Shown: positions 19,318 through 28,550, counted from the first letter of the stretch. The stretch is 64,000 bases of DNA from Elusimicrobiota bacterium (GCA_003452935.1 DMMY01000011.1:107136-171135), one strand, 5' to 3'. Made by a program: numbers and translations. The notes: generated by a model not told the origin, from the letters alone.

Positions 19318-19974
19318 ATGAAACGCTGGCCCAAAAGAGCTCTCGAAGTCGGGGCGATACTATGCCTGGCCATGCCGGCGGCGGCCTGGACCGATGGGCC
19401 CATGCTTTGGCAGGAGAGTTTTTTCTTCGACGCCCTCTTGCAGGCCAGAAACCGCATGGCCCGGCAGCAGAGCGACCCGCAGCTGCTCCCCGTGCTCAAA
19501 GCCGTCGCCAGCCAGGCCGCCCAACAGGTCGCCAACGTCCAGCAGATCGATCTCTACGTCAAAACCCAGCAAGACAACCTGCGCTATGCCTTCTCCCAGC
19601 CCGACCCGGAGCCGAGCCTGGACACCATCGCGGCCAATATCGACACTCTCTCCAAGGGCTGCGACCAAATTCGCCACAATCTCTATTATCTGACCGCGCG
19701 CTGCCGCATGGCATCCTCGCAGGCGCTGCCCGACCCGGAACTTTATCAGGCCGGACTCCTCATCCTGGGCCAGGTGCAGCAGCTGCAGCTGTCCCTTAAT
19801 TCCCTCTATCTCGACGCCGTGGCGGCGCGCCAGGTCGTGGCTGATAACCGCTGGTCCACGGACAAATATTTCCGACACCGAACCGAGGAACTCCTGCGCA
19901 ACGTCGTGCGCATCCAAGATTCGGTCTTTCTCGTCTACAACGCCGCCTACGAGTTCGCCATGCGCAGCCGATAA
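19318..19974 (+). CDS. Secreted helical protein of unknown function
   Basis: A 218-residue protein with a signal peptide (ALEVGAILCLAMPAAAW). The mature part is rich in Gln and Ala and appears all-helical (for example LLILGQVQQLQLSLNSLYL). It has two cysteines in the middle, CDQIRHNLYYLTARC, that could form a disulfide. No family recognised. Its TAA overlaps the ATG of the next gene (TAATG), so the two are coupled. Confidence 0.7.
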   Translation: MKRWPKRALEVGAILCLAMPAAAWTDGPMLWQESFFFDALLQARNRMARQQSDPQLLPVLKAVASQAAQQVANVQQIDLYVKTQQDNLRYAFSQPDPEPSLDTIAANIDTLSKGCDQIRHNLYYLTARCRMASSQALPDPELYQAGLLILGQVQQLQLSLNSLYLDAVAARQVVADNRWSTDKYFRHRTEELLRNVVRIQDSVFLVYNAAYEFAMRSR

Positions 19975-20693
19975 TGCCTTGCCCCGTCCTGATCGCCAGC
20001 CTCTGGCTCTGGGCGTGCCCTCATGCGGCGGCGGCTGATCACGCCCCGGCGACGGCGGCAAGAACCGTGCATTTCAAGACCCCGGACGGCTGGACTCTCG
20101 CGGCCCGGTATCGCGCCCCCCGCCTTGGCCGTCCCGTCGTCATCCTGGTCCATGGCGTGGCCGCGGGCAAGGACGAATGGGCCCCGCTCGAAGCGGAGCT
20201 TGAGCGGCGCGGCGTCGGCAGCCTCGCTGTGGATTTGCGCGGGCATGGCGAAAGCCTGAGGGGACCTGCGGGGGACACGGATTTTCGAGGGTTCGACGCG
20301 GCCGGGGAATGGCCGAAAGCCGCTAAGGACATCGCCGCCGCGACGGCCTTTCTCCAACGGCAGGGCATCGCCCCGTCGCGGGTAGGCTATCTCGGAGCCT
20401 CGATCGGCGCCAATCTCGTTTCCCGGGCCCAGCCTCGCCCGCGCTGGCTGGCCCTGCTTTCTCCCGGGATCGATTACCGCGGCGTACGCCTGGCCCGGGC
20501 GCCGGACGGACTCCCCGTCATGGTCGCAGCCTCCCCTTCGGACGCTTACGCGCTGCGCACCGCGGCCGACTACGCTTCCCTGAGGCCGGCCACGGTATTC
20601 CTCCGGGCTCGCCAGGGGCACGGGGCTCAGATGCTTTCGGACCGCGAGTTCATGGACCGCTTGCTGGATTGGATCGAGCGCGGCGGCCGATAG
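19974..20693 (+). CDS. Alpha/beta-hydrolase, secreted
   Basis: A 239-residue hydrolase with a short N-terminal signal-like segment. It has the oxyanion region VILVHGVAAGKDEW, the DLRGHGES motif and the nucleophile elbow GASIGAN near residue 141; the late RQGHGAQML probably gives the catalytic histidine. The substrate is unknown. It is coupled to the gene before it and converges on the cyclic-nucleotide-binding gene with one base between the two stops. Confidence 0.8.
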   Translation: MPCPVLIASLWLWACPHAAAADHAPATAARTVHFKTPDGWTLAARYRAPRLGRPVVILVHGVAAGKDEWAPLEAELERRGVGSLAVDLRGHGESLRGPAGDTDFRGFDAAGEWPKAAKDIAAATAFLQRQGIAPSRVGYLGASIGANLVSRAQPRPRWLALLSPGIDYRGVRLARAPDGLPVMVAASPSDAYALRTAADYASLRPATVFLRARQGHGAQMLSDREFMDRLLDWIERGGR

Positions 20694-20694
20694 T

Positions 20695-21138
20695 TTAACG
20701 GGCGGAGGGCTTGGCTTGCGCCGAATTTTTCTTGCGCGCCTCTATCAAGGCGAGAGCGCGCTCGCGAAATTCGGCGTTTTGATCGAGGATGCCGCGGAAG
20801 GCGTCTTGCGGGATCAGGAAAATCAACGTATCGTCCTCGGCGGCCTTGATGGTCGCCCCCGCCGTCCCCATCTCCAGGATGGAGGTCTCGCCAAATATCT
20901 CGCCCGGCCCCAACTGCGCCACCATCACCGGAGGCTTGCTTTTTTCGGGCCTGACATAGACGCTGACCTTGCCTGAGGCCACGATGTGCAGCCCATCGAC
21001 CGTCACGCCCTTGAAAAGAACCGTCTGGCCCTTGGTGAAGCTGATTTGCTGCGCGGCCACGGCCAGGGCATGGGCCTGTTCCTCGCTCAGACCGCTGAGA
21101 AATGGGACCAAGGTCTTGAGGAACTCCGTGACGGTCAT
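20695..21138 (-). CDS. Cyclic nucleotide-binding-domain protein
   Basis: A 147-residue protein consisting of one CAP_ED/cNMP domain: ISFTKGQTVLFKGVTVDGLHIVASGKVSVY, then LGPGEIFGETSILE, the phosphate-binding-cassette region. There is no DNA-binding helix-turn-helix, so it is not a CRP-type regulator by itself. The first 15 residues of a longer reading (from 21153) are optional. TATGAT at 21149-21154 is a possible -10 box. The ligand cannot be told from sequence; the usual cassette RTA is reduced to GTAGAT, so nucleotide binding is uncertain. Confidence 0.85.
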   Translation of the reverse strand: MTVTEFLKTLVPFLSGLSEEQAHALAVAAQQISFTKGQTVLFKGVTVDGLHIVASGKVSVYVRPEKSKPPVMVAQLGPGEIFGETSILEMGTAGATIKAAEDDTLIFLIPQDAFRGILDQNAEFRERALALIEARKKNSAQAKPSAR

Positions 21139-21177
21139 GCTACCCGGGATCATACCAAATTTGATATCTTTACTGGC

Positions 21178-22686
21178 ATGAACCCCGCGCCCCGACCGGA
21201 TCCCGGCTTTCTGTTCATGCTCGGTATTTATGGCCGGCGGCCCACCCGGGAAAGCGTCAGCCTTCTGCGTGAAACCAACGCGTCCGGGGTTCTGCTCTTG
21301 GCCCGGAACATCGAGAGCCCCGCCCAGGTCCGGGACCTGACCCGGGGGCTCGTCGATGCCGTGGGGCGCCCTATCCTCTTCGCCGTGGACCACGAAGGCG
21401 GCTGGGTGCTGCGTTTCGCCTCGGGAGTGACGGCATTCCCCGGCAACGCGGCCCTGGGCCGCGCGCGCGATCCCAAACTCGCCTACGCCACGGGCCGCCA
21501 GATGGCGCTCGAACTCTCGCCCCTGGGCATCGGCATGAACCTCGCCCCGGTGGTCGACGTGCATGCCGCCCGCTACAATCCCGGCATCGGGATACGATCC
21601 TTCGGCTCGGATCCCGCCCTGGTCGGCCGCCTGGGCAGCGCCTTTCTGCGCGGCCTGCAGGACCACGGAGTAGCCGCGTGCGCCAAACACTTTCCCGGCA
21701 AGGGCGCGGCCACGGTCGACGCCCACGTGGCCCTGCCCACGATACGTCTACCCCGCCGGGAATTTTTCGCGACCCACTTGACCCCTTTCGCCGCAGCGGC
21801 CCGGGCCGGAGTGGCCGCCGTCATGACGACCCACGTGCGCTGCCCCGCCTTCGACCGCAAACCGGCAAGCTTTTCGCGGCGCATCACCCATGATCTCATT
21901 CGCTCGCGCCTGGGATTCGACGGAGCCGTCATTTCCGACGACCTCTGCATGGGCGCGGTCACCACCCGCGGCCCGGTGCCGGCCGCCGCTCTGGACGCCT
22001 TTCGCGCCGGGCACGACGTCATCATGATCGCGCACGACCCCGGTGCGCAGCGCGAGGCCGTGGAACTTTTCAGGGCGGCTCACGCCGACGGCGAACTGCC
22101 CGCCGATGAATTGGCCCAATCCTGTCGGCGCATTAAAAAATTGCTGAGTTATGCCCGCCGCCGGCGCGCCGCCGCCAACCCCGCGGCGGGCGCGCGCCTG
22201 GCCCTGCAAGTCGCGCGTAAAGCCGCGACCGTGGCGCGCCGCGGAACGATCCCCCTGCCGTTGCCGGACGGCGCGCGGCGGACGCTGGTCCTTCTCCCTA
22301 ATTTTCCGGAGGTGCGGGAGCGCTTCACATTCGAGGACGGGCCCAACGGGCCCGGGGCCTTCATGCGTCGCGCCTTCATCGAGCGCGGCCGCTATCGCCT
22401 GATGTTCACGCCCGTGGAGTCTCCCCAGGCCGGCCCCTGGCGCGAGGCGATCCGCGCCGCGGATCACGTGGTCTTCTTTTGTTTCGAGGCCATGCGCTTC
22501 GCGGGACAGCGGGCCGTCCTGGATTTCATCAATCGCCAAGCCCCCGACCGCGCCGTAGCCTGCCTTATTCGCAGTTCCTTCGACCTGGGACTGCTGGACC
22601 CCCGGATCACGGTCATAGACGCTTGCGGCTATCGCCTCTGCCAACTCCAGGCGGCCGGCGAGCTCATATTCGGGAGACGACCTTGA
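21178..22686 (+). CDS. Glycoside hydrolase family 3, NagZ-like beta-N-acetylhexosaminidase
   Basis: A 502-residue enzyme. The N-terminal 330 residues match the GH3/NagZ barrel: FAVDHEGGWVLRF, NLAPVVDVH, IRSFGSDP, the KHFPGKG loop and the nucleophile in VISDDLCMGA. The remaining 150 residues form a second alpha/beta region (LVLLPNFPEVRERF, VVFFCFEAMRF), as in longer GH3 enzymes. Probably removes GlcNAc from anhydro-muropeptides, giving the substrate of AnmK. Without a signal peptide it would act in the cytosol. An upstream frame extension to 20986 is rejected because it runs through the neighbouring gene. Confidence 0.88.
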   Translation: MNPAPRPDPGFLFMLGIYGRRPTRESVSLLRETNASGVLLLARNIESPAQVRDLTRGLVDAVGRPILFAVDHEGGWVLRFASGVTAFPGNAALGRARDPKLAYATGRQMALELSPLGIGMNLAPVVDVHAARYNPGIGIRSFGSDPALVGRLGSAFLRGLQDHGVAACAKHFPGKGAATVDAHVALPTIRLPRREFFATHLTPFAAAARAGVAAVMTTHVRCPAFDRKPASFSRRITHDLIRSRLGFDGAVISDDLCMGAVTTRGPVPAAALDAFRAGHDVIMIAHDPGAQREAVELFRAAHADGELPADELAQSCRRIKKLLSYARRRRAAANPAAGARLALQVARKAATVARRGTIPLPLPDGARRTLVLLPNFPEVRERFTFEDGPNGPGAFMRRAFIERGRYRLMFTPVESPQAGPWREAIRAADHVVFFCFEAMRFAGQRAVLDFINRQAPDRAVACLIRSSFDLGLLDPRITVIDACGYRLCQLQAAGELIFGRRP

Positions 22687-23753
22687 AACCCTGGCTGATT
22701 CTGGCATCCCTGGCCTTGGCCGCGCCCCCCGCCGCCGTGCGCCGCGATATCGGCGGACTGCACGATCAATTCGTGGAATCCGTGGACAGCGCCCATAAAA
22801 AAGAGGCGCTCGCGGAAATCGCCCGGACTCCTCCCCGCTCCCCGCGCGACGTAAAATGGCTTTTCGACCTTTTTATGCGTTTTCCCGAACCCTCGGTACG
22901 CGATGCGGTCCTAAGCTCGGTCTCCTGCCTCGACGAAGCAAGTTCCGATCTGGAACCCGCCTTTTTTGAGTATCTCAAACTGCCGGAGAGCGAGGCCGTG
23001 CTTTTCGGAATTCACGGCGCGCTGCGTTTGCGCGCGTCGCGAGCCCTCCCCATCATCACGAAAATAGCCCGGCGGCGCTTTGCGTATAAGAGCCCGTCGG
23101 AAACCCCGATCCAGGCGGAGCGCAACCAGTGGTGGGCCCAGTACGAGGCCCTTTCCGCCTTGGCGCAATGGCAGGGCGCCAAAGCCCTGCCCCTGCTGAC
23201 CAGCCAGGCCGGCCGAGCCCCGGCCGTCGCGCGGCTGATGGCGCTTTATCTCTGGCCGGAGTCCCTGCCCCAGATCGCGCGCTGGGCCAACTCCGGAAGC
23301 TCAAAAGCGCAAATAGCCTACGAGGCTTTGGCTGCCGACGTCCCCCTCCCAGCCCTGCGCGCCGCGCGTCCGGACATGCTCGACATCTTGCGCGACCGGA
23401 AAGCCGACCGCGAGCTGCGGCATCAGATCGCGATCAAGGTCGGGCGCTGCTCCAGCGACGAAGCCATACCCGCCCTGATCGAAGAATGGCGCGCCGGCGA
23501 TGATCCCGAGACCAAACTCATGTTCGCGACGGCATTGTTCGCGTCGGTCAACGCCCAGACCATCCCCTGGCTCAAGCAGCAGGTTCAAGAGTGCCCGAAT
23601 CCTCGGACCAGGATCGGAGCGTTGCTGCAACTGGGCCGCATGGTCCCGGCGGCGGAGCACCGGAGGCTGATCGAGTGGTTCGTGGCCCATGAGCCGGATG
23701 CGGACAACCGGCAGGAAGCCGCGGCCTTCCTCAAGGCGCCGCCTTCGCCGTGA
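22683..23753 (+). CDS. HEAT-repeat-like secreted protein
   Basis: A 356-residue protein starting at TTG 22683, which overlaps the GH3 TGA (TTGA) and has GGGAGA upstream. The first residues (LKPWLILASLALAAPPAAV) look like a signal peptide. The rest is helical-repeat in character, with segments such as EAIPALIEEWRAGDDPETKLMFATALF that resemble HEAT/PBS-lyase repeats. No enzyme motif is seen; a protein-interaction role is inferred. Confidence 0.7.
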   Translation: MKPWLILASLALAAPPAAVRRDIGGLHDQFVESVDSAHKKEALAEIARTPPRSPRDVKWLFDLFMRFPEPSVRDAVLSSVSCLDEASSDLEPAFFEYLKLPESEAVLFGIHGALRLRASRALPIITKIARRRFAYKSPSETPIQAERNQWWAQYEALSALAQWQGAKALPLLTSQAGRAPAVARLMALYLWPESLPQIARWANSGSSKAQIAYEALAADVPLPALRAARPDMLDILRDRKADRELRHQIAIKVGRCSSDEAIPALIEEWRAGDDPETKLMFATALFASVNAQTIPWLKQQVQECPNPRTRIGALLQLGRMVPAAEHRRLIEWFVAHEPDADNRQEAAAFLKAPPSP

Positions 23754-23830
23754 ATTATTTAACAATTTGCTATCAATAGCGATCTCTTTTCCCTTGCCTC
23801 CAGCCTGACCAAAAATTTGCTACCCTACTC

Positions 23831-25081
23831 ATGATGACCCTCCTCTGGGCCGTGGTCGTTTTCTGCGTTTTCCTGATCATTTCCCTGGGCTTGGCTCTGC
23901 GGCGAATCTATGCCCTGGAGATGGCCCGGACCGGCACGCACGACTCATCCGGCGGATCCTTGGAGTTCCCCGAAGGCTGGGAGAAACTCGACGAACTGCT
24001 CTCCATCCTGCTCAACTTGCAGGAATACGGCGTCTCCCATGCCGGGACCGTGTCCCGGGAGGATTTCGCCAAGGCCGTGCTGGACGTTTCCTGCCAGCTC
24101 ATGAAGTGCCGGCGCGGCTCATTTATGCTTTGGGACGCCTGCGCCGGATGCCTGAAAATCGTAGCCGCCCAAAGCATCAATTCCGACAAGTCCCAGAAAT
24201 TATTTCTCAAGCCGGGCGAAGGCGTGGCCGGCAAGGCCTTTGCCAGCGGCCAAGCCATATTCGTCGCCGATCCCGGCTCCGACCCGCGCTACCTGCGCTC
24301 CGGCAGGGACGACTCCGAACCCTTCATCTCCATACCCTTGCTGGTCAAGTCCAAGCCCGTCGGCGTGTTGAACCTCCACGCGACGGACGGCACGGAGTCC
24401 TTCACGGGCTATAAGGCCAAGTTTCTCAACATCCTGGCCGGCGAGGCCGCGGTCATGCTCCATAACCAGGACCTCCTCGACAACCTGCAAACCTTCTATC
24501 TGGAGATGGTGCAGACCCTGGCCCGCGCGGTGGATTCCAAGGACGCCTATACCCGCGAGCATTCCGATCGCGCGCGTTCCAAGGCCCGCCGCCTGGCCGC
24601 GGAACTCAAGCTTCCGGACCAGATGACCCGCTACATCGAGTACGCGGCCCTCCTTCACGACATCGGCAAGATCGGCATCGACCAGTCCATTCTGCTCAAG
24701 CCGGGCAAGCTCACCGCCGAGGAATACGAGATCATGAAGCGTCACCCCATCATCGGCCATCAAATCCTGGCCCCGGTCAAATATCTCGGTCCCGTGGCCC
24801 AAATGGTTCTCTACCATCAGGAATGGTACAACGGCCGCGGCTATCCGGAGGGTCTCAAAGGAGAGGAAATCCCCATGGGGGCGCGCATGGTGGCGGTCAT
24901 CGACGCCTGGGACGCCATGCGCTCGGACCGGCCCTACCGCAAGGCTCTGAGCCGAGAGGCGGCCATAGCCGAACTGCGCCGCTGTTCCGGGTCGCAATTC
25001 GACCCCAGGATCGTCGAAGCCTTCCTGAAGGTCGAATCCGAAGAACCCGCCCGGGAGATCGAAAAGAACCCCCCTTCTTGA
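23831..25081 (+). CDS. GAF and HD-GYP domain protein (c-di-GMP phosphodiesterase-like)
   Basis: A 416-residue protein: one N-terminal membrane span (residues about 3-23), a GAF domain (about 75-215, with GEGVAGKAFASGQAIFVAD), and an HD-GYP domain (about 225-395) with LLHDIGKIGI, KRHPIIGHQIL, YHQEWYNGRGYPEG and DAWDAMRSDRPYR. HD-GYP domains hydrolyse cyclic di-GMP. The metal-binding HD and GYP motifs are intact; the HHE-type position reads HQE, a variant I believe also occurs in other members. TACCCT at 23821 may be a -10 box. Confidence 0.92.
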   Translation: MMTLLWAVVVFCVFLIISLGLALRRIYALEMARTGTHDSSGGSLEFPEGWEKLDELLSILLNLQEYGVSHAGTVSREDFAKAVLDVSCQLMKCRRGSFMLWDACAGCLKIVAAQSINSDKSQKLFLKPGEGVAGKAFASGQAIFVADPGSDPRYLRSGRDDSEPFISIPLLVKSKPVGVLNLHATDGTESFTGYKAKFLNILAGEAAVMLHNQDLLDNLQTFYLEMVQTLARAVDSKDAYTREHSDRARSKARRLAAELKLPDQMTRYIEYAALLHDIGKIGIDQSILLKPGKLTAEEYEIMKRHPIIGHQILAPVKYLGPVAQMVLYHQEWYNGRGYPEGLKGEEIPMGARMVAVIDAWDAMRSDRPYRKALSREAAIAELRRCSGSQFDPRIVEAFLKVESEEPAREIEKNPPS

Positions 25082-25109
25082 TGCAGCCCCGACCATGAGG
25101 AGAATCTAG

Positions 25110-25793
25110 ATGCTGTCCGTCGTGGCCACGCCGCTGGGCAACCTCGAGGACATGGCGCCGCGCAGCCTGCGGGCCCTGCGCGAGGCCGCGGCCGTTTTCT
25201 GCGAGGATACCCGCCGTACGCGAACCCTGATGTCTCGATTCAACATCGCCACGCCGGTGCTGCGTTATGACGAGCATGACGAGCGCGACAACCAGCGGGC
25301 CCTGGCCCGGCTTCAGGCCGGGGAGCGCCTGGCCCTGGTTTCAGATGGCGGCTTGCCCTGCATATCGGACCCGGGCCGTCGTCTCGTCGCCTTGGCGCGG
25401 CGCAACGCCATCCCGGTGACGGTTTTGCCCGGCCCCTGCGCGGCCGCAGCGGCCGTGGCCGGCTCGGGGCTGCCCGGAGATTCCTTCGTCTTCCTGGGCT
25501 TTCTGCCCCGCTCGGACGGCAAAAAAAAGAAAATCCTAAAGGAAACGGCGGCCTTGGGCCGGACCATGGTGATCTACGAGTCGCCCTTTCGCGTCGTCGG
25601 ACTCCTGGAGCTGGCGGAGGAAACCCTGGGTCCGAGATCACAAGCCTGCGTGGTGCGGGAACTCTCCAAGATTCACGAGGAATGGCTTTGCGCGACCGTA
25701 GCCGAAGTCCGCGCCGCGCTCGCCGGCCGGCCGCAGTTGCTCGGCGAATTCGTCGTCGTCCTGCATCCGAAGGAGGAGCCCCGGCATGCCTGA
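25110..25793 (+). CDS. rsmI: 16S rRNA C1402 2'-O-ribose methyltransferase
   Basis: A 227-residue SAM-dependent enzyme of the tetrapyrrole-methylase fold. It has VVATPLGNLEDMAPRSL, EDTRRTRTLMSRF, the LVSDGGLPCISDPG loop, VLPGPCAAAAAVAGSG and FVFLGFLP, all as in RsmI. It is shorter than the E. coli protein (286) because the C-terminal extension is absent. GAGGAG lies upstream of the ATG. It overlaps the next gene by 8 bp. Confidence 0.95.
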   Translation: MLSVVATPLGNLEDMAPRSLRALREAAAVFCEDTRRTRTLMSRFNIATPVLRYDEHDERDNQRALARLQAGERLALVSDGGLPCISDPGRRLVALARRNAIPVTVLPGPCAAAAAVAGSGLPGDSFVFLGFLPRSDGKKKKILKETAALGRTMVIYESPFRVVGLLELAEETLGPRSQACVVRELSKIHEEWLCATVAEVRAALAGRPQLLGEFVVVLHPKEEPRHA

Positions 25794-26913
25794 GGCGGCC
25801 ATAATAAGCCTTGCCCCTGGCGGAGCGCTCGGCCCCGATGCGCTCGCCCGAGTAACCGAGGCCGTACGCCGCGGCGAGGTCGTGGCTTTCCCTACCGACA
25901 CGGTTTACGGGCTGGGCTGCTCGGCCCTTAGCCGCCAGGGCCTGGAACGCATCTACCGGATAAAAGGCCGCAGCCCGGACAAACCCCTGCCGTTGCTGAT
26001 CGCCTCCTGCGAGGACGCCCGGCATTGGGCTCAGTGGACTCCGCAAGCCGAAGCCCTCGCCCGCCGATTCTGGCCGGGAGCCTTGACCCTGGTCCTGCGC
26101 GCGAGCTCGCGGGCCCAAACCCTGCCCGCGCCTTTTTTTGGGCAAGAAGAACCGCCGACGCTGGCCCTGCGCGTGCCCGCCCACGCCGCGGTCCGCGCCC
26201 TGCTGGCGGCCTCGGGCGTGCCATGGGCCGCGACCAGCGCGAACCGCGCCGGCGAATCGCCATTGCCCGACGGCGCGGCCGCGGCGCTAAAATTCAAGGA
26301 CGCCTTGGCCTTCGTCATCGACGCCGGTCCGTGCCACGGAAGGGAATCCACGGTCGTCGACGCCAGCGCCTCCCCTGTCCGCGTCCTGCGGGAAGGCCGC
26401 ATACCCGCCGGCGAGATATCCGCCGTCTTTGCGGCCTCACCCCAGCGCGTCCTCTTTGTCTGCACGGGCAATACCTGCCGCAGCGTGATGGCCGAATTTC
26501 TCTTCAATAGCCTGGCGCGCGGCCGCGGCCTGGATTGCCGCGCCCGCTCCGGCGGCGTCGCCGCGGAGAGGTATTTCCAGGTGCCGACAGGGGTGCACGC
26601 GGCCCTGCGGGACGAAGGGGTCTCCATTACAAACCACGTGCCCCAGCTGATCAGCCGCGAGCTCCTGTCCTGGGCCGACCTTGTACTGACCATGGAACGC
26701 CATCATCACGACGCGATCTTGAATCTCTATCCCGAATTTCGCGGCAAGGTCCAGGTGTTGAAGAATTTCGCGCGACGGCCGGGTCTGGAGGATATCCCCG
26801 ACCCCATTGGAAAGCCGGATGCCGTTTATGCCGCCTGCTGCCGGGAAATCAAGGAATCCTTGGAGGTCATACTAAACCGCCATGTACAACAATCTCAAGA
26901 AGCAAGACCCTGA
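25786..26913 (+). CDS. Fusion of TsaC/Sua5 (threonylcarbamoyl-AMP synthase) with low-molecular-weight phosphatase
   Basis: A 375-residue two-domain protein. Residues 1-220 are a YrdC/Sua5 domain that makes threonylcarbamoyl-AMP for tRNA t6A: VVAFPTDTVYGLGC, KGRSPDKPLPLLI, PGALTLVL, ATSANRAGE and ESTVVDAS. Residues 225-375 are a low-molecular-weight phosphatase: P-loop LFVCTGNTCRSVMAE and the general-acid loop EDIPDPIGKPDAVY. The threonine in CTGNTCRS is the residue that marks the YwlE-type arginine phosphatases rather than the tyrosine type. In Firmicutes the separate genes lie next to glyA, as here. It overlaps glyA by 32 bp. Confidence 0.92.
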   Translation: MPEAAIISLAPGGALGPDALARVTEAVRRGEVVAFPTDTVYGLGCSALSRQGLERIYRIKGRSPDKPLPLLIASCEDARHWAQWTPQAEALARRFWPGALTLVLRASSRAQTLPAPFFGQEEPPTLALRVPAHAAVRALLAASGVPWAATSANRAGESPLPDGAAAALKFKDALAFVIDAGPCHGRESTVVDASASPVRVLREGRIPAGEISAVFAASPQRVLFVCTGNTCRSVMAEFLFNSLARGRGLDCRARSGGVAAERYFQVPTGVHAALRDEGVSITNHVPQLISRELLSWADLVLTMERHHHDAILNLYPEFRGKVQVLKNFARRPGLEDIPDPIGKPDAVYAACCREIKESLEVILNRHVQQSQEARP

Positions 26914-28153
26914 ACTTTTCACCGCCATACAGCAAGAAGCCCGGCGCCAGGCCGACAACCTGGAGCTCATCGCCTCGGAAAACTACGCGTCCGAAACCGT
27001 TTTGGAAGCGCAGGGCTCGGTCCTTACCAATAAATACGCCGAAGGCTACCCGGGGAAGCGCTACTACGGCGGCTGCGAATTCGTCGACGTCGTGGAGAAT
27101 CTGGCCATCGTCCGCGCCAAGAAGCTCTTCGCGGCCGAGCACGCCAATGTCCAGCCTCATTCGGGGACCCAGGCCAACATCTCGATGTATCTCTCCGTGC
27201 TCGCGCCCGGGGACACCGTCATGGGCCTTAATCTCGCCCACGGGGGCCATCTCTCCCACGGCCATCCGCTGAATTTTTCCGGCAAGTTCTTCAAGATCGT
27301 GCCCATCAACGTGCGCCGGGATGACGAACTCATCGACTACGACGAGGCCGAGCGGCTGGCTCATGAGCACAAGCCCAAGATGATCTTCGCCGGAGCCTCC
27401 AACTACTCGCGAGTGTTCGACTGGGAGCGTCTTAAAAGGATCGCTGGCGACGTGGGGGCCTTCTTCGCCGCGGACATCGCGCACTACGCGGGACTCATCG
27501 CCGCGGGAGAATATCCCTCGTCCGTCCCGTTTACCGACTTCACGACCTCGACGACGCACAAGACCCTGCGCGGCCCGCGCGGAGGGTTGATACTCTGCAA
27601 AGCCGCCCACGCCGCGGCCGTCGACAAGATAAATTTCCCCGGCACGCAGGGGGGGCCCCTGATGCACATCATCGCGGCCAAGGCCGTCTGCTTCGGCGAG
27701 GCGCTGCGGCCCGAGTTCAAGCGCTATCAGCGGCAGGTCAAGTCCAACGCCCAACGGCTCTGCGCCCACCTGGCCCAGAGAGGCTTGCGCATAGTGGCCG
27801 GCGGGACGGACTGCCACCTCTTCTCCGTGGACTTGCGCCCCAAGAACGCGACCGGCAAGGAAGCCGAAGCCGCCCTGGACAAGGCCGGCATCACGGTCAA
27901 CAAGAACGCCATCCCTTACGACCCCCAGAAGCCGATGATCGCCTCCGGCATACGCATCGGCACCCCGGCCGTGACCACCCGGGGCATGAAGGAACCCGAG
28001 ATGGAGCAGATCGCCCAACTCATCGACGAAGCCTTGACGGCGCGCGCCGATGACGCCAGACTCACGGCCATCCGCGGCGAGGTCCGCCGGCTCTGCGCGC
28101 GTTTTCCCATCTATCCCGAACTCTTGCGCGACCTGGCCGCGACCGCGCCTTGA
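26882..28153 (+). CDS. glyA: Serine hydroxymethyltransferase
   Basis: A 423-residue PLP enzyme that interconverts serine and glycine and feeds one-carbon folate metabolism. It has LIASENYAS, NKYAEGYPGKRYYGG, NVQPHSGTQAN and the PLP lysine in TSTTHKTLRGPRGG. The length and ends are normal. The start lies inside the 3' end of the TsaC/phosphatase fusion gene. I saw no glycine-riboswitch-like leader. Confidence 0.97.
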   Translation: MYNNLKKQDPELFTAIQQEARRQADNLELIASENYASETVLEAQGSVLTNKYAEGYPGKRYYGGCEFVDVVENLAIVRAKKLFAAEHANVQPHSGTQANISMYLSVLAPGDTVMGLNLAHGGHLSHGHPLNFSGKFFKIVPINVRRDDELIDYDEAERLAHEHKPKMIFAGASNYSRVFDWERLKRIAGDVGAFFAADIAHYAGLIAAGEYPSSVPFTDFTTSTTHKTLRGPRGGLILCKAAHAAAVDKINFPGTQGGPLMHIIAAKAVCFGEALRPEFKRYQRQVKSNAQRLCAHLAQRGLRIVAGGTDCHLFSVDLRPKNATGKEAEAALDKAGITVNKNAIPYDPQKPMIASGIRIGTPAVTTRGMKEPEMEQIAQLIDEALTARADDARLTAIRGEVRRLCARFPIYPELLRDLAATAP

Positions 28154-28166
28154 TCACGGAGAATCC

Positions 28167-28550
28167 ATGATCGCCCAGATCCTTGTCGCCGACGACAACA
28201 CCGACATCACATCCCTGCTGTCGGAGTACCTAAGCGGCCGTAGACATCGCGTCATCGTGGCCTATGACGGCTTCCAACTCTCGCAAAAGGCCGCGCAGCA
28301 TCGGCCGCATCTTATCATCACCGATGTCCAGATGCCGGGAGCCTACGGATCATCGGTTTATCAGGTGCTCCAGAAGGATCCCGCCACCAAGGGCATTCCC
28401 ATTCTGTTCATATCCGCTTACCCTCTAGAACGCCTCAAGCATATCCTGCCGAACGATCCCAAGACCCGGTTCATGCAGAAGCCGCTCAATTTCGCGGACC
28501 TCGAGCGAACCATCTGCGAACTCCTGCCCATGGGAGGGTACGTCCCATGA
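28167..28550 (+). CDS. Stand-alone response-regulator receiver
   Basis: A 127-residue CheY-like receiver. Acidic pair in VADDNTD, phospho-acceptor aspartate in LIITDVQMPG, and conserved lysine in FMQKPL. No output domain. GGAG lies 6 nt before ATG 28167, and its TGA overlaps the ATG of the next gene (28547-28550). The partner kinase is not in the window. Confidence 0.9.
   Translation: MIAQILVADDNTDITSLLSEYLSGRRHRVIVAYDGFQLSQKAAQHRPHLIITDVQMPGAYGSSVYQVLQKDPATKGIPILFISAYPLERLKHILPNDPKTRFMQKPLNFADLERTICELLPMGGYVP

Noticed and set aside
20986..21177. 64-residue upstream extension of the GH3 enzyme
   Set aside because: It is antisense to the cyclic nucleotide-binding gene; ATG 21178 directly precedes the conserved barrel start.
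21139..21726. Long N-terminal extension of the cyclic nucleotide-binding protein
   Set aside because: It is antisense to the GH3 gene and shows no domain.
26600..26881. Glycine or SAM riboswitch before glyA
   Set aside because: The region is fully coding for the phosphatase domain and shows no riboswitch-like leader.
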